Of a DNA stretch of 64,000 bases, positions 60,296 to 64,000 are shown one piece after another. The translations under genes and the position numbers were made by a program. Numbering within the stretch: the stretch's first letter is position 1; the number at the start of each line of letters is the position of its first letter. This stretch comes from Allopusillimonas ginsengisoli. GTDB lineage: Bacteria > Pseudomonadota > Gammaproteobacteria > Burkholderiales > Burkholderiaceae_B. The stretch is taken from positions 496,001 to 560,000 of the forward strand of contig RAPG01000001.1 in the NCBI GenBank assembly GCA_005239165.1. Direction: 5' to 3'. A model generated the notes under the pieces. The model had not been told where the DNA came from. It saw only the letters and a program-made list of their open reading frames with translations, and searched no databases.

Positions 60296-61852
60296 TTACA
60301 CCCGCGTAAGGGCCCATATGGCGACACCTACCGCCACAGCGAGGATAGCGCACAAGGCCATGAGCACGCGATTGGTTTGCTCTTGAGTACGGCGCATGCG
60401 CTCCATCTGCGAGTGTAACTCAGGTGCAAACGCAGGCTTGCTAAGGTGCGCATGCACCAGGCGCGGGATCTGGGGCAAAAGCTGTGACCATTGCCCTGCT
60501 TCTTTTTCCAGTTGCTTGCGCACGCCGGTTAGCCCGACCCGCTCATGCATCCATTTTTCGAGGTAGGGCTTGGCGGTTTTCCAGAGATCAAGCTCGGGGT
60601 CAAGCTCGCGCCCCATGCCTTCGACATTTAGCAGGGTTTTTTGCAACAGCACAAGCTGCGGCTGTATCTCGACATTAAAGCGCCGTGAAGTCTGGAAAAG
60701 ACGCAGCAAAACCTGACCCAGCGAAATCTCGGAGAGCGGACGGTCGAAATAAGGCTCGCATACGGCGCGCACCGCCCCTTCGAGCTCTTCTTCACGTGTG
60801 GTTGCCGGCACCCATCCTGACTCTATGTGCAACTGTGCAACACGGTGATAATCACGGCGGAAAAACGCAAGAAAATTTTGTGCCAGGTAGTTTTTATCAA
60901 ACTCGGACAACGAACCTACGATGCCAAAATCGAGTGCAATATAACGACCAAGGGTTTCGGGCTGGTCCGACACGAAAATATTGCCAGGATGCATGTCAGC
61001 GTGGAAAAACCCATCGCTAAACACTTGCATGAAAAAGATTTCGACGCCTTTGCGCCCCAGCTCGCGCGTGTCAATGCCTGCCGCCTTGAGACGTTCCATC
61101 TGGCTGATGGGAATACCGCGCATGCGCTCCATGGTGAATATGGTTGTGGTGCAGTATTCCCACACCACCTCTGGCACCATAAGCAAGTGCTCACGCCCGG
61201 TTTCAGGCGCAAAATTGCGGCGCAGCTGGCTGCAGTTGGAGGCTTCACGGATGAGATCAAGCTCATCATGCAAATAGTTGTCGAACTCGGCAACAACCTG
61301 GCGCGGCTTAAGCCGCCGCCCATCAGCCGCCAGTCGCTCTACCAGCCCCGCCAGCACGCCCATAAGCGCCAGATCTTTCTCAATAATGTCGCGCATGCCC
61401 GGCCTGAGCACTTTGACGGCGACGTCACGACCATCATGTAGCACGGCAAAATGCACCTGGGCAATCGACGCAGACGCTACCGGATCTTTTTCAAAATGCT
61501 TGAACAGCGTATAAGGTGAGGCACCGAGTGCGGTCTCAATGGAGGCGGCCGCCTGCTCTGACGGAAATGGCGGCACACGATCTTGCAGCAAGGCAAGCTC
61601 AATGGCAACATCCAGGGGAATAAGGTCGCGGCGCGTGGAAAGCACTTGCCCAAACTTGACGAAGATGGGGCCCAGTTCCTCGAGCGCCAGGCGCAGACGT
61701 ACACCCCGGGCTGTGCGCGGGGGTTTCCCGAAACGGACTATGCGCAACAGGCTGTAGGCCAGTGGGTGCTTGATACTGGACAGCACCAGCTCATCGAGTC
61801 GGTAACGCAGTGCTACCCAGACGATGCGAAAGAGGCGAAAAAATATGAACAT
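60296..61852 (-). CDS. ubiB: ubiquinone biosynthesis ATPase/kinase-like protein UbiB
   Basis: UbiB is a kinase-like ATPase needed for ubiquinone synthesis, anchored in the inner membrane. The 518-residue product has the KxGQ signature in [16 protein letters not shown] (residues 65-80), the A-rich loop replacement [24 protein letters not shown] (near 128), the [10 protein letters not shown] catalytic-loop region (about 280) and LDFGIVG as the metal-binding motif. Two C-terminal membrane helices end the protein. It begins 3 bases after the ubiJ stop. ubiE would be expected upstream of the Tim44 gene, outside the window. Confidence 0.96.
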   Translation of the reverse strand: MFIFFRLFRIVWVALRYRLDELVLSSIKHPLAYSLLRIVRFGKPPRTARGVRLRLALEELGPIFVKFGQVLSTRRDLIPLDVAIELALLQDRVPPFPSEQAAASIETALGASPYTLFKHFEKDPVASASIAQVHFAVLHDGRDVAVKVLRPGMRDIIEKDLALMGVLAGLVERLAADGRRLKPRQVVAEFDNYLHDELDLIREASNCSQLRRNFAPETGREHLLMVPEVVWEYCTTTIFTMERMRGIPISQMERLKAAGIDTRELGRKGVEIFFMQVFSDGFFHADMHPGNIFVSDQPETLGRYIALDFGIVGSLSEFDKNYLAQNFLAFFRRDYHRVAQLHIESGWVPATTREEELEGAVRAVCEPYFDRPLSEISLGQVLLRLFQTSRRFNVEIQPQLVLLQKTLLNVEGMGRELDPELDLWKTAKPYLEKWMHERVGLTGVRKQLEKEAGQWSQLLPQIPRLVHAHLSKPAFAPELHSQMERMRRTQEQTNRVLMALCAILAVAVGVAIWALTRV

Positions 61853-61855
61853 GTA

Positions 61856-62494
61856 TCAGGCCTTTGCGGAGGAGCTGCCCCTCCGGGCTGGGTTCAGCGC
61901 GCCCACCCGGGCTTCGAGCTGCTCAAGGCGCTGCAGCATGGAACGCATATCGGCCGATAGGCCTTGGAACGCTGGACGTGCGGCCATCATGCCGCTTTCT
62001 TCGGTTATATATTCTGAGACATTTCCTGCAAGCCGCTCAGCGGCCTGGTTCAGGCCGCTGGCTGCCAGTTTGCCCGCCCCTACCAGACGTGTGGTGGCTA
62101 CATCACCCACGACCCGCGAGAGGTCTTCCTGCAGGTCCCAGCGCAGGCTGCCTGCAAGGTCAGAAACCACCTGCGCCAGTGCCGCGTCGCCTTCCACATG
62201 CAGCAATGCCGTTAGCGCCGAAGGATCGCGACTGCGCAATACGCCGGGCAGGCTGGCCAGCTTGACGAGCGGAATGGTAAAGGTGGCATTAGGGACAATG
62301 GCGGGGTCGGATGCAGTCACCAGCCCCGAGCCCAGAATGGACAGGTTGAGCGCGCCAGGCCCAACGATAAAACGAACCGCCTTGCCAGAATGAGACGCCA
62401 GGCGCTCGCGCGCCCATGCCTCGCGCTCAAGCAAAGCGTTCAACGCTGAAACGGGCATCTGGGCGGGTTTGGTCAGAAGAGGCAGAGAAAACAT
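61856..62494 (-). CDS. ubiJ: ubiquinone biosynthesis accessory factor UbiJ (SCP2-domain)
   Basis: A 212-residue protein with an N-terminal SCP2 sterol-carrier domain and a C-terminal helical region. UbiJ binds ubiquinone intermediates through the SCP2 domain and associates with UbiK. Recognisable parts are LNALLEREAWARERLASHSGKAVRF (residues 18-42) and the end MRSMLQRLEQLEARVGAL, a coiled coil. It lies directly before ubiB, as in E. coli. The family is short and poorly conserved, but position and the domain order support the call. Confidence 0.88.
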   Translation of the reverse strand: MFSLPLLTKPAQMPVSALNALLEREAWARERLASHSGKAVRFIVGPGALNLSILGSGLVTASDPAIVPNATFTIPLVKLASLPGVLRSRDPSALTALLHVEGDAALAQVVSDLAGSLRWDLQEDLSRVVGDVATTRLVGAGKLAASGLNQAAERLAGNVSEYITEESGMMAARPAFQGLSADMRSMLQRLEQLEARVGALNPARRGSSSAKA

Positions 62495-62682
62495 GTTTGG
62501 CGCGGGCGGCAGTGCCGTATACGAATTAGCCTGTATAGCAAGACGTCAAGTTTAACGGTTTTACGCGCAACTGAGAGAAACAAGCCAAAACGACAATGTC
62601 TGAAGACTGCCGGACGAGATGTACGGCGGCCTTCAGACATATTAAGCGGGAGGCTGACCGGAGGTGTGCCCGGCCCTCAGAA

Positions 62683-62810
62683 CAGTTAATGCCCTGCCCT
62701 GCCCTGCCCTGCGGCAGGATTAGAACCCCTTAGAGCAGTTAATGCCCCGCCCTGCGGCAGTATTTAAACCCCACAGGGCAGTTAATGCCCCGCCCCGCAG
62801 CAGCGCCAGA
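62683..62810. repeat. three imperfect tandem repeats between the Tim44 gene and ubiJ
   Basis: The motif CAGTTAATGCCC-GCCCTGCGGCAG occurs at 62683, 62736 and 62779. Copy one is lengthened by extra CCCTG units at about 62691-62711; copies two and three are 43 bases apart. The region 62495-62847 holds no recognisable gene. Confidence 0.8.
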
Positions 62811-62847
62811 ATGTGGGCCGGCTTGTCCACGCCCTGGCTGCCTTGGC

Positions 62848-63813
62848 CTAGCTTGCGCTGTCCAGAGGTATTTGTTGTATGCCCGCCAGCAGCCAGCCAG
62901 CCCCTTCAGCTTTGTAGAGGTTCCAGACCTCTTCAAAACGAAACGCCTCGGTGTTTGGTGACTCGCGCAGCATGCCCGAATAACGGACGCTGGCAAGATG
63001 CCCACCCGAAACGGTTTCGATGCCGAGCAGCTCTGCGTTGAGCAGAACTACTTCGGTGATATTTCCGGGATCACGCTGCATGAGCTCTGGCTTGACCTCG
63101 GCAATGAGGTCGTCTGTCATGTAGTCGCGCAATTCATCGAGATTGCCGCTGTCCCAGACTGCCTGGATTTTAATGAACTGCGCTTTGGCGTTGCCCAAAA
63201 ATGTTGCGGTGTCGAAATCGCCGGGGATGAACCATGATTCGTCTACCGGTGGTGCAGGCACCGCTGCGGGTGCAGCCGCCGCCGTGGCAGTCAGTGGAGC
63301 GGCAGTGCGGTCTTGTTGCGCCAGACCCTGCCGTTGCATGGGGCTGGCCCCATGCCCCCCGTGGGCGGACTGTTGCATGGCAGGCCGTGCCATGCCTCCA
63401 CGCAGCTTGCGTACGAGGAAGATGACCGCGAACACCACCAGACCTATGAGCAACATACTGGACATGAATTCGAGGAAGGCGCCGGACAACCCCAGACTGG
63501 AAAGCAAGGCGGCAATACCCAAGCCGGCGGCAATGCCGGCCAGCGGGCCGAGCCAGCGGGACATGCCGCTTTTTGCGGCGGCGCCAGCGGCACCGGCTTT
63601 GGCACCAGCGGCCGGTACGGCGCTACGCTGTGCGGATGACGCAGCAGGCGGTTTGACAGCCTGGCGTTGCTTTATGACGTTGCTGGACTGCTTGCCGAAG
63701 CTTCTGCCGCCGCCCATGCGACGGGCTTCTGCGTCGAACGAGACCGTAAGCATGGCGCCGGCGGAAACCACCAGCAAAAACGCAGCCAGCAGGCGTGAAC
63801 CTTTGTGGGTCAT
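62848..63813 (-). CDS. Tim44-domain membrane protein
   Basis: A 321-residue protein with a signal or anchor helix (residues about 8-24), then a charged Gly/Ala-rich stretch (GGGRSFGKQSSNVIKQRQ), two membrane helices (about 90-130), an Ala-rich linker, and a C-terminal Tim44-like domain. That domain includes WFIPGDFDTATFLGNAKAQFIKIQAVWD and DYMTDDLIAEVKPELMQRD, and ends SAGWLLAGIQQIPL. The family is found in bacteria and mitochondria; a transport link is unproven in bacteria. ATG 63813 is chosen as the point where the signal helix begins. It is conserved beside ubiJ-ubiB in this order. Confidence 0.92.
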   Translation of the reverse strand: MTHKGSRLLAAFLLVVSAGAMLTVSFDAEARRMGGGRSFGKQSSNVIKQRQAVKPPAASSAQRSAVPAAGAKAGAAGAAAKSGMSRWLGPLAGIAAGLGIAALLSSLGLSGAFLEFMSSMLLIGLVVFAVIFLVRKLRGGMARPAMQQSAHGGHGASPMQRQGLAQQDRTAAPLTATAAAAPAAVPAPPVDESWFIPGDFDTATFLGNAKAQFIKIQAVWDSGNLDELRDYMTDDLIAEVKPELMQRDPGNITEVVLLNAELLGIETVSGGHLASVRYSGMLRESPNTEAFRFEEVWNLYKAEGAGWLLAGIQQIPLDSAS

Positions 63814-64000
63814 GTATTGCTCCTGTATATGGCGCGCAGACCGGCGCGCCACCAGATTGAATGTTTGGTGTTAGCAAGGCAGCGGCAGAACGACGATAAG
63901 TCAGGCTCCGGCAACCTTACTGGAACCTGAACATTATCATAAAGCGGGCTGCGACGGGAATGAATTTTGCATCAGAAGATGCTCAATACGCCTGTACCGG

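Noticed and set aside
63960..64000. Possible gene start at ATG 63960
   Set aside because: Only 13 codons are visible, with no usable ribosome site.

Overview
The window looks like the chromosome of a betaproteobacterium of the order Burkholderiales, most likely family Alcaligenaceae (Bordetella/Achromobacter/Pusillimonas-like). This is inferred from moderately high GC, a complete tripartite tricarboxylate transporter with its two-component system, the DUF3460-scpA-panC and coaE-zapD gene orders, the ubiB-ubiJ-Tim44 block, and FecI/FecR/TonB iron genes. No taxonomic search was possible. The window is ordinary housekeeping and nutrient-uptake chromosome. I see no insertion sequence, prophage, CRISPR array or plasmid gene.

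Layout. 1-11 kb: the end of a di-haem cytochrome c peroxidase, nadE, an MFS transporter, ilvD, a Fur-box-preceded TonB receptor, an SDR oxidoreductase and ppc. 11-16.6 kb: a sodium/solute symporter with a 43-residue partner protein, a class III CoA-transferase, a DUF2238 membrane protein and another SDR. 16.6-22.8 kb: an iron block with a Fur box, fecI-fecR and an STN-domain TonB receptor, then a DTW-domain tRNA-modifying enzyme and a Fur-box-preceded YncE-like beta-propeller. 23-28.2 kb: tctDE and tctCBA, all on the minus strand. 28.5-33.4 kb: DUF1993, an orphan FlhE-like secreted protein, tRNA-Pro(CGG), polyprenyl diphosphate synthase, a DUF815 ATPase and a Nudix-ThiE fusion. 33.4-42.5 kb: an RND efflux operon with two different pumps (MdtABC type) and its own outer-membrane factor. 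42.6-48.3 kb: zapD, coaE, an NlpE-like lipoprotein, a minimal LuxR-type regulator, panC, scpA, DUF3460 and an XRE/MmyB-like regulator. 48.3-55.6 kb: B12-dependent methionine synthase metH, divergent from a cobalamin riboswitch, btuB and a BtuF-like binding protein. 55.7-64 kb: thiD, a Pcm-like methyltransferase with a TolC-type protein, rfaE2, a ferritin-like di-iron protein, ubiB, ubiJ and a Tim44-domain protein.

Themes. Three loci carry Fur-box-like sites (TonB receptor, fecIR, yncE). Vitamin B12 use (metH) sits beside B12 acquisition (riboswitch-btuB-btuF). Coenzyme supply (NAD, CoA via panC and coaE, thiamine via thiD and the Nudix-ThiE protein, ubiquinone via ispB, ubiB and ubiJ) is unusually well represented.

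The most important technical observation is that four genes (nadE, ppc, the CoA-transferase and metH) are each broken by exactly one missing base in a short homopolymer. In each case restoring that base recovers a full-length, family-typical protein. This pattern points to homopolymer under-calling in the assembly rather than to pseudogenes. I found no strongly supported new system. The less explained elements are the symporter small subunit, a 15-bp inverted repeat upstream of the DUF1993 gene, the orphan FlhE-like gene and several short tandem repeats.
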